Part shown: positions 1 through 10,250 of the stretch, piece by piece | Position numbering within the stretch: position 1 is the first letter of the stretch | Layout: every line of letters begins with the position of its first letter | Source of the DNA: Nocardiopsis terrae | Lineage (GTDB): Bacteria; Actinomycetota; Actinomycetes; Streptosporangiales; Streptosporangiaceae | Length of the DNA: 64,000 bases | NCBI RefSeq assembly: GCF_014651695.1 | Contig: NZ_BMXJ01000001.1 | Coordinates: forward strand, 226,845-290,844 | Direction: 5' to 3' | Made by a program: the position numbers and the translations under genes | Notes under the pieces: model-generated | Databases searched by the model: none | What the model saw: the letters and a program-made list of their open reading frames with translations, nothing else | Told to the model about the DNA's origin: nothing

Positions 1-1023
1 GACGAGCGCGGCGACGACCATCGTCAGGACGGCCACCGTCCACAGCATCGGCTCCCAGATCTGCGCCGAGGTGCCGAACGGGACGAAGAACACCCGCAGC
101 AGGGCACCGAAGGCGGCCACCAGCGTGCAGGAGGCCATCAGCGCGGTGATCGGGGTCGGAGCGCCCTGGTAGACGTCCGGCTTCCAGTTGTGGAAGGGCA
201 CGGCGCCGACCTTGAACAGCAGGCCGACCGCGACCAGGCCCACACCCATGAGCAGCAGCGGCTCACCGTTGCCGTCGGCGAAGATCTCCGCCCCGCCCGA
301 CTCCACGGCCAGGCGGATCACACCGAAGTTCACCGAGCCCGCGTAACCGTAGACCATGGCGATCCCGAACAGGAAGAACGCCGAGGAGAACGCGCCCAGC
401 AGGAAGTACTTGACCGCGGCCTCCTGCGAGAACAGGCGACGACGGCGGGCCAGGCCGCACAGCAGGTACAGCGGGAGGCTCATCACCTCCAGGGCGATGA
501 ACATGACGAGGAAGTCGTTCGAGGCCGGGAACATCAGCATGCCCAGCACGGCGAACAGCACCAGCGGGTAGACCTCGGTGTGCTGGGAGCCCGCGAGGAT
601 GTGCGTGCGCTCCTCCTCGCTGCCCGGGACGGTGGCGGCCTGGGCCGAGAACGCGTCCCGACCGTCCCGCCGCTCGGCGATCAGCATGAGGCTGACCAGA
701 GCCAGAACGGTGACGGTGCCCTGGAAGAAGAGCACGGTGCGGTCCACCGCCAGCACACCGTTGGCGACGGTCGTACCGTCCCCGACCGCCTCCACCTGGA
801 GGATCAGCAGGACGAACGTGACCAGCAGGGCGAGCGCCGCGAGGGCGATCTGTACGGTGCGGCGGGAGTCCTTGGGCCAGAAGGCCTCGAACAGGACCGC
901 CAGCACACCGGCGCCGAACAGCACCAGGAACGGGGCGAGCAGCCACCAGTCCAGGGCAGGCGGCGCCTCCGTGACTCCGTGGAGCGCCGGGGGCGCCCCG
1001 TCCGCAAGGTTGAGGGGGATCAC
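1..1023 (-). CDS. nuoN: NADH-quinone oxidoreductase subunit N (3' part outside window)
   Basis: Antiporter-like proton-pumping membrane subunit of complex I and last gene of the nuo operon. The GTG start at 1023 overlaps the nuoM stop (GTGA), which implies translational coupling. The first 341 codons are visible and the gene continues past the left edge. The protein opens with a short leader (MIPLNLADG), then hydrophobic segments. It shows the proton-channel signature FIALEVMSLPLYLLCGL, with the key glutamate, and LLFKVGAVPFHNWKPDVYQG with the conserved lysine, both typical of NuoN. Context and motifs make the call secure; the C-terminal half cannot be judged. Confidence 0.97.
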   Translation of the reverse strand, partial: MIPLNLADGAPPALHGVTEAPPALDWWLLAPFLVLFGAGVLAVLFEAFWPKDSRRTVQIALAALALLVTFVLLILQVEAVGDGTTVANGVLAVDRTVLFFQGTVTVLALVSLMLIAERRDGRDAFSAQAATVPGSEEERTHILAGSQHTEVYPLVLFAVLGMLMFPASNDFLVMFIALEVMSLPLYLLCGLARRRRLFSQEAAVKYFLLGAFSSAFFLFGIAMVYGYAGSVNFGVIRLAVESGGAEIFADGNGEPLLLMGVGLVAVGLLFKVGAVPFHNWKPDVYQGAPTPITALMASCTLVAAFGALLRVFFVPFGTSAQIWEPMLWTVAVLTMVVAALV

Positions 1024-2672
1024 TCCTCGTCTCCTTCCGCGTCGCCGTCCGTGACCGCCACTGCGGTGTCGGCCTCGGCCTCCACGGTGCGTTCGACGGC
1101 GGGGTTGATCACGTTGAGCATGGGCTGCGGGTAGACGCCGAACGCGATGATCAGGGCGACCAGCGGGGCGACCGCCCACATCTCACGCCCGGACAGGTCC
1201 GGCAGCCCGGACAGCCCCTCCGGGGTGGGGCCGGTCATCGTGCGCTGGTACATCCACAGGATGTAGAGCGCCGCGAGGACCACACCGGCCGTGGCGATGA
1301 CCGCCGGGACCGGGTTGAAGGCGTACACGCCGACGAACACCAGGAACTCGCTGACGAAGGGGGCCAGGCCCGGCAGCGCCAGACCGGCGAGCCCCGTGAC
1401 CAGGAAGACCCCGGCGAGTTTGGGCGCGACCTTCTGGACGCCCCCGTAGTCCTCGATCCTGGAGCTGCCCCGGCGGGCGATGAGGAAGCCCACCACCAGG
1501 AAGAGCGCGCCGGTGGCGAACCCGTGGTTGACCATGTACAGGGCGGCTCCGGCCTGCGCCTGCTGGGTCAGGGCGAAGATTCCCAGGGTGATGAAGCCGA
1601 AGTGGGACACCGAGGTGTAGGCGACCAGGCGCATCATGTCGCTCTGCCCGATCGCGAGGATCGCACCGTAGACGATGCTGACCAGGCTCAGCCCCACCAC
1701 CGGCCACACGAACCAGGACACGGCGGCCGGGAACATCTCCAGGCAGTACCGGAGCATGCCGTAGGTGCCGACCTTGTCCAGCACACCGACCAGCAGTACC
1801 GCCGTGCCGGGGCTGGAGGACCCGGCCGCGGTGGGCAGCCAGGTGTGCACCGGCCACATCGGAGCCTTGATCGCGAAGGCGATGAAGAACCCGAGGAAGA
1901 GCCAGCGCGCCGTGGCCGGGTCGACGGCCGCGAGGGCGCCGCCCGGGTCGGTGAGCTCGGTCCACAGGAACGTGCCGCCGACGACGTACACGCCGATCAC
2001 CGCGACCAGCATGATGAGGCCGCCGGCGAGGCTGTACAGCAGGAACTTCATCGCGGCCCTGGCGCTGTCGGCGCCGCGCCCGTACCGCCCGATCATGAAG
2101 TAGACCGGGATGAGCATGGCCTCGAAGAACACGTAGAACAGGAAGACGTCGGTGGCGGCGAAGACACCGATCATCATCGCTTCCAGGGCGAGGACGAGAG
2201 CGAAGTAGCCGCGTCCGCCGTCCTCGCGGTCGGAGTGCTCGTTCCAGGCCGCCAGCACCACCAGCGGCACCAGGACCACGGACATGAGGACCAGCACCAG
2301 GGAGATGCCGTCGACGCCGACCGCGAAGTGGACCCCGAAGTAGGGGATCCACGGGTAGACCTCCTCGAACTGGAGGCCGCCCGCCCCCGAGGTGTCGAAG
2401 TTCAGGGCCATGGCCGCGACCAGGAGCAGGGTCGCGACCGAGAAGCCGAGCGCCAGGCGTTTGGCGGTCTCGGCCGGGGCCGCCGCGCCGCCGGTGGCGG
2501 CGGGGCGGGACCTGGTGGCCGTGGCGGTGCCCGAACCGGCGTCGGCGCGGGCCGAGGCGCCGGCCTGGGCCGCGGTGTCCGCGGACGCCGGGGCCTTGAC
2601 GCGCGGCAGCGCCCAGATGACGGCAGCGCCGACCGCGGGAAGCGCGATCGCGAGAGTGAGCCAGGGGATCAT
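1020..2672 (-). CDS. nuoM: NADH-quinone oxidoreductase subunit M
   Basis: Proton-pumping antiporter-like subunit of complex I, 550 residues. The conserved glutamate of FYVFFEAMLIPVYFMIG and the lysine of FAIKAPMWPVHTWLP mark the channel. Between the first and second membrane helices (about residues 26-70) lies an Ala/Thr-rich low-complexity insert not needed for the fold, and the last 30 residues are acidic. The ATG start at 2672 directly abuts the nuoL stop. It is translated within the nuo operon and is coupled to nuoN downstream. Confidence 0.97.
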   Translation of the reverse strand: MIPWLTLAIALPAVGAAVIWALPRVKAPASADTAAQAGASARADAGSGTATATRSRPAATGGAAAPAETAKRLALGFSVATLLLVAAMALNFDTSGAGGLQFEEVYPWIPYFGVHFAVGVDGISLVLVLMSVVLVPLVVLAAWNEHSDREDGGRGYFALVLALEAMMIGVFAATDVFLFYVFFEAMLIPVYFMIGRYGRGADSARAAMKFLLYSLAGGLIMLVAVIGVYVVGGTFLWTELTDPGGALAAVDPATARWLFLGFFIAFAIKAPMWPVHTWLPTAAGSSSPGTAVLLVGVLDKVGTYGMLRYCLEMFPAAVSWFVWPVVGLSLVSIVYGAILAIGQSDMMRLVAYTSVSHFGFITLGIFALTQQAQAGAALYMVNHGFATGALFLVVGFLIARRGSSRIEDYGGVQKVAPKLAGVFLVTGLAGLALPGLAPFVSEFLVFVGVYAFNPVPAVIATAGVVLAALYILWMYQRTMTGPTPEGLSGLPDLSGREMWAVAPLVALIIAFGVYPQPMLNVINPAVERTVEAEADTAVAVTDGDAEGDEE

Positions 2673-4625
2673 TTAGAACCTCACAACCAGCGTCGCGGCG
2701 ACGATGACGGCGCCGAGGAGCATGGTGAGCGCGTAGGTGCGGGCGAACCCGGTCTGTGTCCTGCCGAGCCCGGTGGAGGAGTCGCGGACCCCGGCACCGA
2801 TCCCGTTGACCGCGCCGTCGACGACCTTGTCCTCGATGACGACCAGCGCCTTGGTGAGCACCTGGCCGGGCCGCATGAACAGGCCTTCGTTGATCTCGTT
2901 GCCGTACAGCTCGTTGCGGGCCGTGTCGGTGACGAGGTTGCCGTCGGGCGCGGTGCGTGCCACCGGCTTGCGCAGGTACGCGAACCAGGCGAGCGCCACG
3001 CCGAGGACCAGCACGGCCAGGGCGGCCAGGCCGTAGGGGGCGGTGAGGGCGTGCCCCACGGTGAAGTGGTGCGGTTCGGCGCCGACCGCCGGGGCGAGGA
3101 AGCCCGCGAACCGGTCGCCGAGCACCAGGAAGGCGCCGAGGAAGACCGATCCGATCGAGATGACCACCATGGGGGCGGTCATGCTCACCGGGGACTCGTG
3201 CGGGTGCACGCCCTCGTCCCAGCGCTTCCTGCCGAGGAAGGTCATGAAGACCATCCGGGACATGTAGAAGGCGGTGAGCGCGGCTCCGAGGATGACGGCG
3301 GTGCCGAAGACCATCCCGGCCGTGCCGCCGATGCCGAAGGTCGCGGAGATGATGCTCTCCTTGGTCCACCAGCCGGACAGGAACGGGACGCCGATGATGG
3401 CGAGGTAGCCGAGGCCGAAGGTGGCGAAGGTGATCGGCATCTTCGACGCCAGCCCGCCGTACCCGCGCATGTCGACACCGTCGTTCATACCGTGCATGAC
3501 CGAGCCGGCGCCGAGGAACAGCCCGGCCTTGAAGAAGCCGTGCGTGACCAGGTGGGCGATGGCGGCGACGTAGCCGACCGGGCCGAGCCCGGCGGCCAGC
3601 ACCATCATTCCGATCTGGCTCATCGTGGATCCGGCCAGGGACTTCTTGATGTCGTCCTTGGCGGAGGCGATGATCCCGCCCGCCAGCATGGTGGCGGCGC
3701 CGACCGTCATGACGGCGGTCTGGGCCACGGGGGCGCCCTCGAAGATCGGTCCGGCGCGCACGATCAGGTACACACCGGCGGTGACCATGGTGGCGGCGTG
3801 GATGAGCGCCGACACCGGGGTCGGGCCCTCCATCGCGTCGAGCAGCCACGCCTGGAGCGGGAGCTGCGCGGACTTGCCGCAGGCGCCCAGGAGCAGGAGG
3901 AGCCCGATCGCGAGGAGGACGCCGTCACCGGCGCCCGGCACCGCGGCGAAGACGTCGCTGAAGCTCACCGCGCCGAGCACGGTGAACATGATCATGATCG
4001 CCACGAGCAGGCCGATGTCACCGACCCGGTTGATCAGGAACGCCTTCTTGGCCGCGGTGGCCGCCGCGGGCTTGTACTGCCAGAACCCGATGAGCAGGTA
4101 GGACGCGAGTCCCACACCCTCCCAGCCGAGGAACAGCAGGACGAAGTTGTCCGCGAGCACCAGCACGAGCATGGCCGCGACGAACAGGTTCAGGTAGGCG
4201 AAGAAGCGCCGCCTGCCGGGGTCCTCGGCCATGTAGCCGAGCGAGTAGACGTGGATGAGCGAACCCACGAAGGTGATCAGCAGGACGAAGCTGATCGAGA
4301 GCGGATCCACCAGGAGGTTGATCCGGGCGGAGAAGTCGCCTGCCGCGAACCACTCGTAGACGGGGACGGAGACGCTGCGCTCGGCCGCGTCCCGGCCGAG
4401 GAGCTCGAACAGGGCCAGGACGGCCCAGACGAAGGAGCCGACCGGCAGGGCGGTGGCCAGCAGCGGCCCCCACCCGTTGGTGCGCCGCCCGCCGAGCAGC
4501 AGGATCGCCGCGCCCGCGAGCGGCAGGGCGATCAGCAGCCAGGCGTTCGACAGCACCGCGCTGTCGGCCGCGGTCGCCACCGCGGGTTCGGCGGCGAGGT
4601 ATGCGTGATGTCGTGTCACTGCCAC
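2673..4625 (-). CDS. nuoL: NADH-quinone oxidoreductase subunit L
   Basis: Distal antiporter-like subunit of complex I carrying the long lateral helix, 650 residues. Diagnostic blocks are FLGWEGVGLASYLLIGFW (channel glutamate), GKSAQLPLQAWLLDAMEGPT with the following HAATMVTAGVYL, and KDDIKKSLAGSTMSQIGMM. Some 14-16 membrane helices are evident along the chain. The ATG start at 4625 lies only 8 bases past the nuoK stop. The sequence places it between nuoK and nuoM, the standard order in actinobacteria. Confidence 0.97.
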   Translation of the reverse strand: MAVTRHHAYLAAEPAVATAADSAVLSNAWLLIALPLAGAAILLLGGRRTNGWGPLLATALPVGSFVWAVLALFELLGRDAAERSVSVPVYEWFAAGDFSARINLLVDPLSISFVLLITFVGSLIHVYSLGYMAEDPGRRRFFAYLNLFVAAMLVLVLADNFVLLFLGWEGVGLASYLLIGFWQYKPAAATAAKKAFLINRVGDIGLLVAIMIMFTVLGAVSFSDVFAAVPGAGDGVLLAIGLLLLLGACGKSAQLPLQAWLLDAMEGPTPVSALIHAATMVTAGVYLIVRAGPIFEGAPVAQTAVMTVGAATMLAGGIIASAKDDIKKSLAGSTMSQIGMMVLAAGLGPVGYVAAIAHLVTHGFFKAGLFLGAGSVMHGMNDGVDMRGYGGLASKMPITFATFGLGYLAIIGVPFLSGWWTKESIISATFGIGGTAGMVFGTAVILGAALTAFYMSRMVFMTFLGRKRWDEGVHPHESPVSMTAPMVVISIGSVFLGAFLVLGDRFAGFLAPAVGAEPHHFTVGHALTAPYGLAALAVLVLGVALAWFAYLRKPVARTAPDGNLVTDTARNELYGNEINEGLFMRPGQVLTKALVVIEDKVVDGAVNGIGAGVRDSSTGLGRTQTGFARTYALTMLLGAVIVAATLVVRF

Positions 4626-4633
4626 GTCGCCTT

Positions 4634-4933
4634 CTAGTGCTTGAGCAGGTTCGCGTCATCAAGCGACGCCGACCTGCGGGTTCGGAAGATCTGCATGATG
4701 ATCGCGAGGCCGACGACCACCTCGGCGGCGGCCACGACCATCACGAAGAAGGCGACGACCTGCCCCTCGATGTCCCCGTGCATCCGGGCGAACGCGACGA
4801 ACGCCAGGTTGCAGGCGTTGAGCATGAGCTCCACGCACATGAAGACGATGATCGCGTTGCGCCGTACGAGGACGCCGACCGCGCCGATGGTGAACAGAAG
4901 CGCCGCGAGGACGATGTAGTTCATCGGGTCCAC
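4634..4933 (-). CDS. nuoK: NADH-quinone oxidoreductase subunit K
   Basis: Small three-helix membrane subunit of complex I, 99 residues. The essential glutamate pattern is present in [16 protein letters not shown] and in [14 protein letters not shown] take the GTG at 4933 ([12 protein letters not shown]) because homologues begin MNPxNY and are 99 residues long. An ATG at 4924 would give an ATGA overlap with the nuoJ stop and is the alternative. The chosen start overlaps the end of nuoJ by 13 bases. Confidence 0.96.
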   Translation of the reverse strand: MDPMNYIVLAALLFTIGAVGVLVRRNAIIVFMCVELMLNACNLAFVAFARMHGDIEGQVVAFFVMVVAAAEVVVGLAIIMQIFRTRRSASLDDANLLKH

Positions 4934-5883
4934 GTGGACTCGACCTCCTGCCCGTTGCCGTTGCCGTTCTCTTCGCCGTCCGGTTCGGAGGCGGTCCCGT
5001 CCTCGGCGTGCGCGGCGGGGCGGGACTCCCCGTCCGCGACCGGCTCTGCCTCCTTGGAGCTGGTCGGGTCCGACGCCCCGCCTGGGATCGCGGACCGTCC
5101 GGTCCGGACCTCGCCCGGGATCCCCGACTGGTACTCGGGGTCGCGGGCGGTCAGGACCGGGTTGAGGGAGAGCTGGGAGACCGTGCCGTCGGGCAGCAGC
5201 GCGGGCATGTCGATCGCGTTGTGCCGGGCGTAGGTGCCGGGTCCGGGCAGCGGGGTCGCGTGGTCGCCGCGGATGCGGTCCTCGGACATCTCCCGCTGGG
5301 TGCGGCGCTTACCCGTCCGGGCGGTGTGCGCGAGCACCATGGCACCGAGCACCGAGGTGATGAGCAGCGCGGCCGTGGCCTCGAAGGCCACCACGTAGCG
5401 CAGGATGAGCTCGCCGGCGATCCACGGGATGGTGCCGCCCACCGGGGCCGCCGCGGCGGCGATCCCGGTCGGGTCGCCCACGGCGATGCGGGTGATTCCG
5501 GTGGTCAGGGCGCCGACGAAGCAGATCGCGACGACCGCCGTCATGAGCCGCTGTCCGCGCAGGGTCTCCACCAGGGAGTCCGCGGAGCTGACGCCGACGA
5601 GCATCAGCACGAACAGGAACAGCATCAGGACGGCGCCGGTGTAGACGACGATCTGGACGACCATCAGGAACGGCGCCTCGTTGATGCCGTAGAAGATCGC
5701 GAGGCCGACCATCGCCAGCGCCATCGACATGGCCGAGTGCACGGCCTTGCGGGAGAAGACCACGCCCAGGGCTCCGAGCACGACGACCGTGCCGAGGATC
5801 CAGAAGACCGCGGCCTCCCCCGAGCCGATGGGGGCCGGGGCGGCGAGGTGGAACGCGGGGGTCGCGGGGGTGAGCGGGTTCAA
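4921..5883 (-). CDS. nuoJ: NADH-quinone oxidoreductase subunit J with long C-terminal tail
   Basis: Membrane subunit of complex I, 320 residues. Five helices fill about residues 25-190, including [20 protein letters not shown], the usual NuoJ signature. Beyond about residue 195 there is a hydrophilic tail of some 125 residues rich in Glu, Gly, Asn and Pro, predicted disordered; tails of this kind occur in actinobacterial NuoJ but this one is long. The start appears to be TTG at 5883, overlapping the nuoI stop as TTGA; no better start is near. Confidence 0.95.
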   Translation of the reverse strand: MNPLTPATPAFHLAAPAPIGSGEAAVFWILGTVVVLGALGVVFSRKAVHSAMSMALAMVGLAIFYGINEAPFLMVVQIVVYTGAVLMLFLFVLMLVGVSSADSLVETLRGQRLMTAVVAICFVGALTTGITRIAVGDPTGIAAAAAPVGGTIPWIAGELILRYVVAFEATAALLITSVLGAMVLAHTARTGKRRTQREMSEDRIRGDHATPLPGPGTYARHNAIDMPALLPDGTVSQLSLNPVLTARDPEYQSGIPGEVRTGRSAIPGGASDPTSSKEAEPVADGESRPAAHAEDGTASEPDGEENGNGNGQEVESTWTR

Positions 5884-6428
5884 CGGACCGCCCCCGTGTT
5901 CTCCGGCCGGTCCTGCGTCCCGTGCTCGCCGCGCCCGGTGGCGTAGTAGTCCTGTTCGGTCTCACCGAGCCGCATCGGGTGCGGCGGCTGTTCCATCTCC
6001 TCGCGGAGCGGGGCGAGCAGCTGTTCCTTCGTCCAGATCAGGCTCTGCCTGCTGTCGTCGGCCAGTTCGTACTCGTTGGTCATGGTGAGCGCGCGGGTCG
6101 GGCAGGCTTCCACGCACAGCCCGCACAGGATGCACCGCAGGTAGTTGATCTGGTAGACGCGCCCGTAGCGTTCACCGGGCGAGTACCGGGCGTCCTCGGT
6201 GTTGTCCCCCGCCTCCACGTAGATAGCGTCGGCCGGGCAGGCCCAGGCGCACAGTTCGCACCCGATGCACTTCTCCAGGCCGTCGGCCCACCGGTTCAGC
6301 TGGTGCCGTCCGTGGAAGCGCGGCGCCGTGGGGCGCTGTACCTCCGGGTACTCGACGGTGGGCACCTTCTTGAACATCGTGTGGAAGGTGACACCGAAAC
6401 CCTTGACGGGGTTGAGCCAATCAAGCAC
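5880..6428 (-). CDS. nuoI: NADH-quinone oxidoreductase subunit I (two 4Fe-4S clusters)
   Basis: Ferredoxin-like peripheral subunit carrying clusters N6a and N6b, 182 residues. Both CxxCxxCxxxCP motifs are intact: [20 protein letters not shown] and [18 protein letters not shown]. The longer open frame upstream runs into nuoH. The GTG at 6428 (start [15 protein letters not shown]) fits the family and overlaps the nuoH end by 8 bases. The C-terminal 35 residues are hydrophilic. Confidence 0.96.
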   Translation of the reverse strand: MLDWLNPVKGFGVTFHTMFKKVPTVEYPEVQRPTAPRFHGRHQLNRWADGLEKCIGCELCAWACPADAIYVEAGDNTEDARYSPGERYGRVYQINYLRCILCGLCVEACPTRALTMTNEYELADDSRQSLIWTKEQLLAPLREEMEQPPHPMRLGETEQDYYATGRGEHGTQDRPENTGAVR

Positions 6429-7794
6429 CGGTAACCTCCCCCTTCTTCTGGTTGCGTTCGGCGGTGGCGGCCGGGGCCGTCCGCGGCGGTTCGGCGAGCA
6501 CGCTGCTGCCGTAGTGGGCGGCGGTGCTCGGGGGCACCGGGAAGCCGCCGTAGGAGGGCTCCCGGTGGGCGCGGCTCGCGTTCTCCGCGCGCTGTCGGGC
6601 CTCCTCGGCGCGTTCGCGGCGCACGAAGCGGACCCAGGCAGCGATCGCGGCGACGGTGGCCGCGGTGAAGCCCGCGACCACCGCGGCGATGACCAGCGGG
6701 TGGGCCCCGTCGAGCACGAGCATGCGGACGACGGCGACACCGGTGATCCACACGAGCTGGATCGGGATGAGGACCTTCCAGCCGAGCTTCATCAGCTGGT
6801 CGTACCGGACGCGCGGGAGGCTGCCGCGGGCCCAGATGAACAGGAACATCACGGCCACGAACTTGAGCAGCCACCACAGGACGGGCCACCAGCCCTCGTT
6901 GGCGCCGGGAAGGATCATGCTGACCCCGGGCGGGGCGTACCAACCGCCGAGGAAGAGCGTCACCGACACCGCGGCGACGGTGCACATGTTCACGTACTCC
7001 GCGAGGAAGAACATCGTGAACTTCATGGAGCCGTACTCGGTCATGAAGCCGCCGACGATCTCGCCCTCGCCCTCCGCGAGGTCGAACGGGAGCCGGTTGG
7101 TCTCACCGACCATCGTGACGATGTAGATGAGGAACGACGGCAGGAGCAGTACCGCGAACCACAGGTTCTCCTGGGCCGCGACGATGCCGGAGGTGGTGAG
7201 CGTCCCCGCCATGATGAAGACCGCGACGAAGGACAGGCCCATCGCGATCTCGTAGCTGATCACCTGCGCGGAGGCGCGCAGGCCGCCGAGCAGGGCGTAG
7301 GGCGACTGGGAGGCCCAGCCGCCGAGCACGAACCCGTACACGCCCAGGGCCGCGGTGGCCAGGACCAGCAGGGCGGCGATCGGCAGGTCGGTGAGCTGGA
7401 GCGGGGTCATGACCCCGAACATGTTCACCTCGGGCCCGAGCGGGATGACCGAGAAGGCGATGAACGCGGGGATGGCCGCGATCATCGGGGCGGCGATGTA
7501 GACGAACCGGTCCACCCCGCGCGGGATCAGGTCCTCCTTGAGGGAGAGCTTGATGCCGTCGAACAGGGACTGGAGGAGGCCGAAGGGACCCATCCGGTTG
7601 GGTCCGTGGCGCTGCTGCATCCGGCCCATGACCTTGCGGTCGGCCATGATCATCATGAGCACGCAGACCATGAGGAAGACGAAGATCCCCAGGGCCTTGA
7701 TGGTGGTGATCCACCACGGGTCGTTCCCGAAGGCGCCGAGGGTGCTCTCCGAGGCGAGGTGGACCACGCTCGGTTCGAGAGCGGCGGGGGTCAC
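6421..7794 (-). CDS. nuoH: NADH-quinone oxidoreductase subunit H
   Basis: Membrane subunit that joins the peripheral arm and forms the quinone chamber, 457 residues. Recognisable blocks are [40 protein letters not shown] and [20 protein letters not shown]. The extra C-terminal region (about residues 385-457) is a charged, proline-rich cytoplasmic tail. The GTG start at 7794 overlaps the nuoG stop (GTGA). Confidence 0.97.
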   Translation of the reverse strand: MTPAALEPSVVHLASESTLGAFGNDPWWITTIKALGIFVFLMVCVLMMIMADRKVMGRMQQRHGPNRMGPFGLLQSLFDGIKLSLKEDLIPRGVDRFVYIAAPMIAAIPAFIAFSVIPLGPEVNMFGVMTPLQLTDLPIAALLVLATAALGVYGFVLGGWASQSPYALLGGLRASAQVISYEIAMGLSFVAVFIMAGTLTTSGIVAAQENLWFAVLLLPSFLIYIVTMVGETNRLPFDLAEGEGEIVGGFMTEYGSMKFTMFFLAEYVNMCTVAAVSVTLFLGGWYAPPGVSMILPGANEGWWPVLWWLLKFVAVMFLFIWARGSLPRVRYDQLMKLGWKVLIPIQLVWITGVAVVRMLVLDGAHPLVIAAVVAGFTAATVAAIAAWVRFVRRERAEEARQRAENASRAHREPSYGGFPVPPSTAAHYGSSVLAEPPRTAPAATAERNQKKGEVTGA

Positions 7795-10250
7795 TGCTGC
7801 CTCCCGTTGGTGGTGTGCGCGGCCAGGGCTACCGGCTGACCGGCGGTGCCGCCCAGGTCACGGCGGATGTCGCAGCCGTGGGCGTTGGCCGGGAGCCAGA
7901 CGACCCGGTCGGCGATGTCGGTGACGACCACGGGGACGGTCACCGAGCCCCGGGTCCCGGTGACGCGGAGCGATCCGCCGTCGGGGACCCCGACCTCGTC
8001 GGCCGTGGCCTTGGACAGGTAGGCGCGCGGCTGGCGGGCGGTACCGGCGAGGTAGGGCTCGCCGTCCTCCATCCGGCCGGTGCCGAGCAGTTGTCGCCAG
8101 GTGGACAGGAGCGCCTGGCCCGGTGCGGGTTCGGGCGGCGGTACCGGCCGGACGGCGGGTCCGGCGGCCCGGTCGCCGAGCCACATCCCCATCTCCAGCA
8201 GCTCGTTGTAGGCGCTGGCGGAGTCGGGCAGGCCCAGGTGGACGTCCATCTCGTCGGCTACGGCGGACAGTACCCGCAGGTCCGAGAGGGCGCCGGGCAC
8301 CTTGAGCGCGTCGCCGAAGGGCCGGTGACGGCCCTCCCAGTCGACGAAGGTGCCGGACTTCTCGGCGACGGCGGCCACCGGGAGGACCACGTCGGCGCGG
8401 TCGGTCACGTCGCTGGCGCGCAGTTCGAGGCTGACGACGAACGGCACCCTGGCCAGTGCGGCGCGGGCCGCCTCGGGGTCGGGCAGGTCGTCGAGCTCGA
8501 CCCCGGCGATGACCAGTGCGTCGAGCTCCCCGGCGGCGGCCGCCGCGATGATCGCGCCGGTGTCGCGTCCGGGGTCCCGCGGGAGGGAGCCGACGTTCCA
8601 GGCGCGGGCGACCTCGGCGCGGGCCGAGGCGTCGGCGACCGGGCGGCCCCCGGGCAGCAGGCCCGGCAGCGCCCCGGCGTCGACGGCGCCCCGTTCACCG
8701 GCGCGGCGCGGCATCCAGGCCAGCCTGGCGCCGGTGCGCTCGGCCAGGGCCGCGACGGCGGTGAGGGCTCCGGGGACGGCGGCGAGCCGCTCGCCCGCCA
8801 GGATGACGGCGCCCTCCTGGCCGATCGCCTCGACGACGTCGGGGTGGTCGGCGTCCAGGGCGTTGAGGGCGCGGCCCTCGTCGCCGGGGGCGGTCCGGAC
8901 CAGGGTGCCCTTGGTCTTGGTGAGGCCGAGGCTGGCGTGCGAGGCGATCGAGTAGACCTTCAGGCCGCGTTTGCGCGCCCCCTTGCGCAGGCGCAGGAAC
9001 ACCAGGGGCGACTCGTCCTCGGGTTCGAACCCGGCCAGCAGCACGGCGGGGGCCTTCTCCAGGGCCGTGTAGTCCACGTCCACCGGGGTCCCGGCCACGT
9101 GGGCGGCCAGGAAGTCGGCCTCCTCTGCGGAGTGCTCGCGGGCGCGGGCGTCCACGTCGTTGGTGCCCAGAGCCACGCGGGCGAACTTGGCGTAGGCGTA
9201 GGCGTCCTCGTAGGTGAGGCGCCCGCCGACCAGGACACCGACCTTGCCGCGGGCCGCCTCCAGCCCCCGGGCCGCGACGCTGATCGCCTCGGGCCAGGAG
9301 GCGAACTCCAGGGCCCGGGAGTCCTCGTCGCGGACCAGCGGCCGGGAGAGGCGGTCGGACCGGGTGGCGTAGGTGAACGCCCACCGGCCCTTGTCGCAGT
9401 TCCACTCCTCGTTCACCTGCGGGTCGTCCCCGGCCAGTCGGCGGGTGACCTTGCCCCGGCGGTGGTCGGTGCGCTGGGCGCAGCCGGCCGCGCAGTGCTC
9501 GCACACGCTGGGGGTGGAGACGAGGTCGAAGGGGCGCGACCGGAACCGGTAGGCGGATCCGGTGAGGGCGCCGACCGGGCAGATCTGCACGGTGTTGCCG
9601 GAGAAGTAGGAGTTGAACGGCTCCCCCTCCGCGATACCGACCTGCTCCTGGGCTCCGCGCTCCATCAGTTCGATGAGCGGGTCCCCGGCGATCTGCGCGG
9701 CGAAGCGGGTGCAGCGCGCGCACTGGATGCAGCGTTCGCGGTCGAGCAGCACCCCGGTGGAGAGCGCGATCGGTTTGGGGAAGGTCCGCTTGACGTCGAT
9801 GAACTCGGTCTCGCCCTGCCCGGTGGACATGGCCTGGTTCTGCAGGGGGCACTCGCCGCCCTTGTCGCAGACCGGGCAGTCCAGCGGGTGGTTGATCAGC
9901 AGGAACTCCATGATCCCGCGCTGGGCCCGCTCCGCCGTCTCGGAGGTGAGGTGGGTGTTGACCACCATCCCCTCCATGACGGTGATGGTGCAGGAGGCCG
10001 CGGGCTTGGGCATCCCGCGCCCGTTGCCCATGTCGGGGATCTCCACCAGGCACTGGCGGCAGGCCCCGACCGGGTCGAGCAGCGGGTGGTCGCAGAACCG
10101 CGGGATCTGGATGCCCAGCAGTTCGGCGGCCCGGATCAGCAGGGTGCCCTTGGGAACCCGGATCTGGAAGCCGTCGATGGTGACGGTGATCAGGTCCTCG
10201 GGGGGCGGGGCGGGCGTGGACCCGCCGGAGGTGTTGGAGGTGACGGTCAC
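7791..10250 (-). CDS. nuoG: NADH-quinone oxidoreductase subunit G
   Basis: Iron-sulfur subunit of the electron-input arm, 819 residues. The N-terminus has the 2Fe-2S ligands ([15 protein letters not shown], then C at SCTITV) and the 4Fe-4S ligands [25 protein letters not shown] and [15 protein letters not shown], followed by a Cys about 27 residues later ([10 protein letters not shown]), would bind the extra N7 cluster found in some bacteria. The rest is a molybdopterin-oxidoreductase-like fold. The frame is open upstream to 10892, but GTG 10250 ([10 protein letters not shown]) overlaps the nuoF stop and is chosen. Confidence 0.96.
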   Translation of the reverse strand: MTVTSNTSGGSTPAPPPEDLITVTIDGFQIRVPKGTLLIRAAELLGIQIPRFCDHPLLDPVGACRQCLVEIPDMGNGRGMPKPAASCTITVMEGMVVNTHLTSETAERAQRGIMEFLLINHPLDCPVCDKGGECPLQNQAMSTGQGETEFIDVKRTFPKPIALSTGVLLDRERCIQCARCTRFAAQIAGDPLIELMERGAQEQVGIAEGEPFNSYFSGNTVQICPVGALTGSAYRFRSRPFDLVSTPSVCEHCAAGCAQRTDHRRGKVTRRLAGDDPQVNEEWNCDKGRWAFTYATRSDRLSRPLVRDEDSRALEFASWPEAISVAARGLEAARGKVGVLVGGRLTYEDAYAYAKFARVALGTNDVDARAREHSAEEADFLAAHVAGTPVDVDYTALEKAPAVLLAGFEPEDESPLVFLRLRKGARKRGLKVYSIASHASLGLTKTKGTLVRTAPGDEGRALNALDADHPDVVEAIGQEGAVILAGERLAAVPGALTAVAALAERTGARLAWMPRRAGERGAVDAGALPGLLPGGRPVADASARAEVARAWNVGSLPRDPGRDTGAIIAAAAAGELDALVIAGVELDDLPDPEAARAALARVPFVVSLELRASDVTDRADVVLPVAAVAEKSGTFVDWEGRHRPFGDALKVPGALSDLRVLSAVADEMDVHLGLPDSASAYNELLEMGMWLGDRAAGPAVRPVPPPEPAPGQALLSTWRQLLGTGRMEDGEPYLAGTARQPRAYLSKATADEVGVPDGGSLRVTGTRGSVTVPVVVTDIADRVVWLPANAHGCDIRRDLGGTAGQPVALAAHTTNGRQQ

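Noticed and set aside
1524..4637. Very long open frame on the plus strand opposite nuoL and nuoM
   Set aside because: It is an antisense shadow caused by high GC content; its translation is rich in His, Arg, Gly and Glu with no domain, and the minus strand encodes clear complex I subunits.
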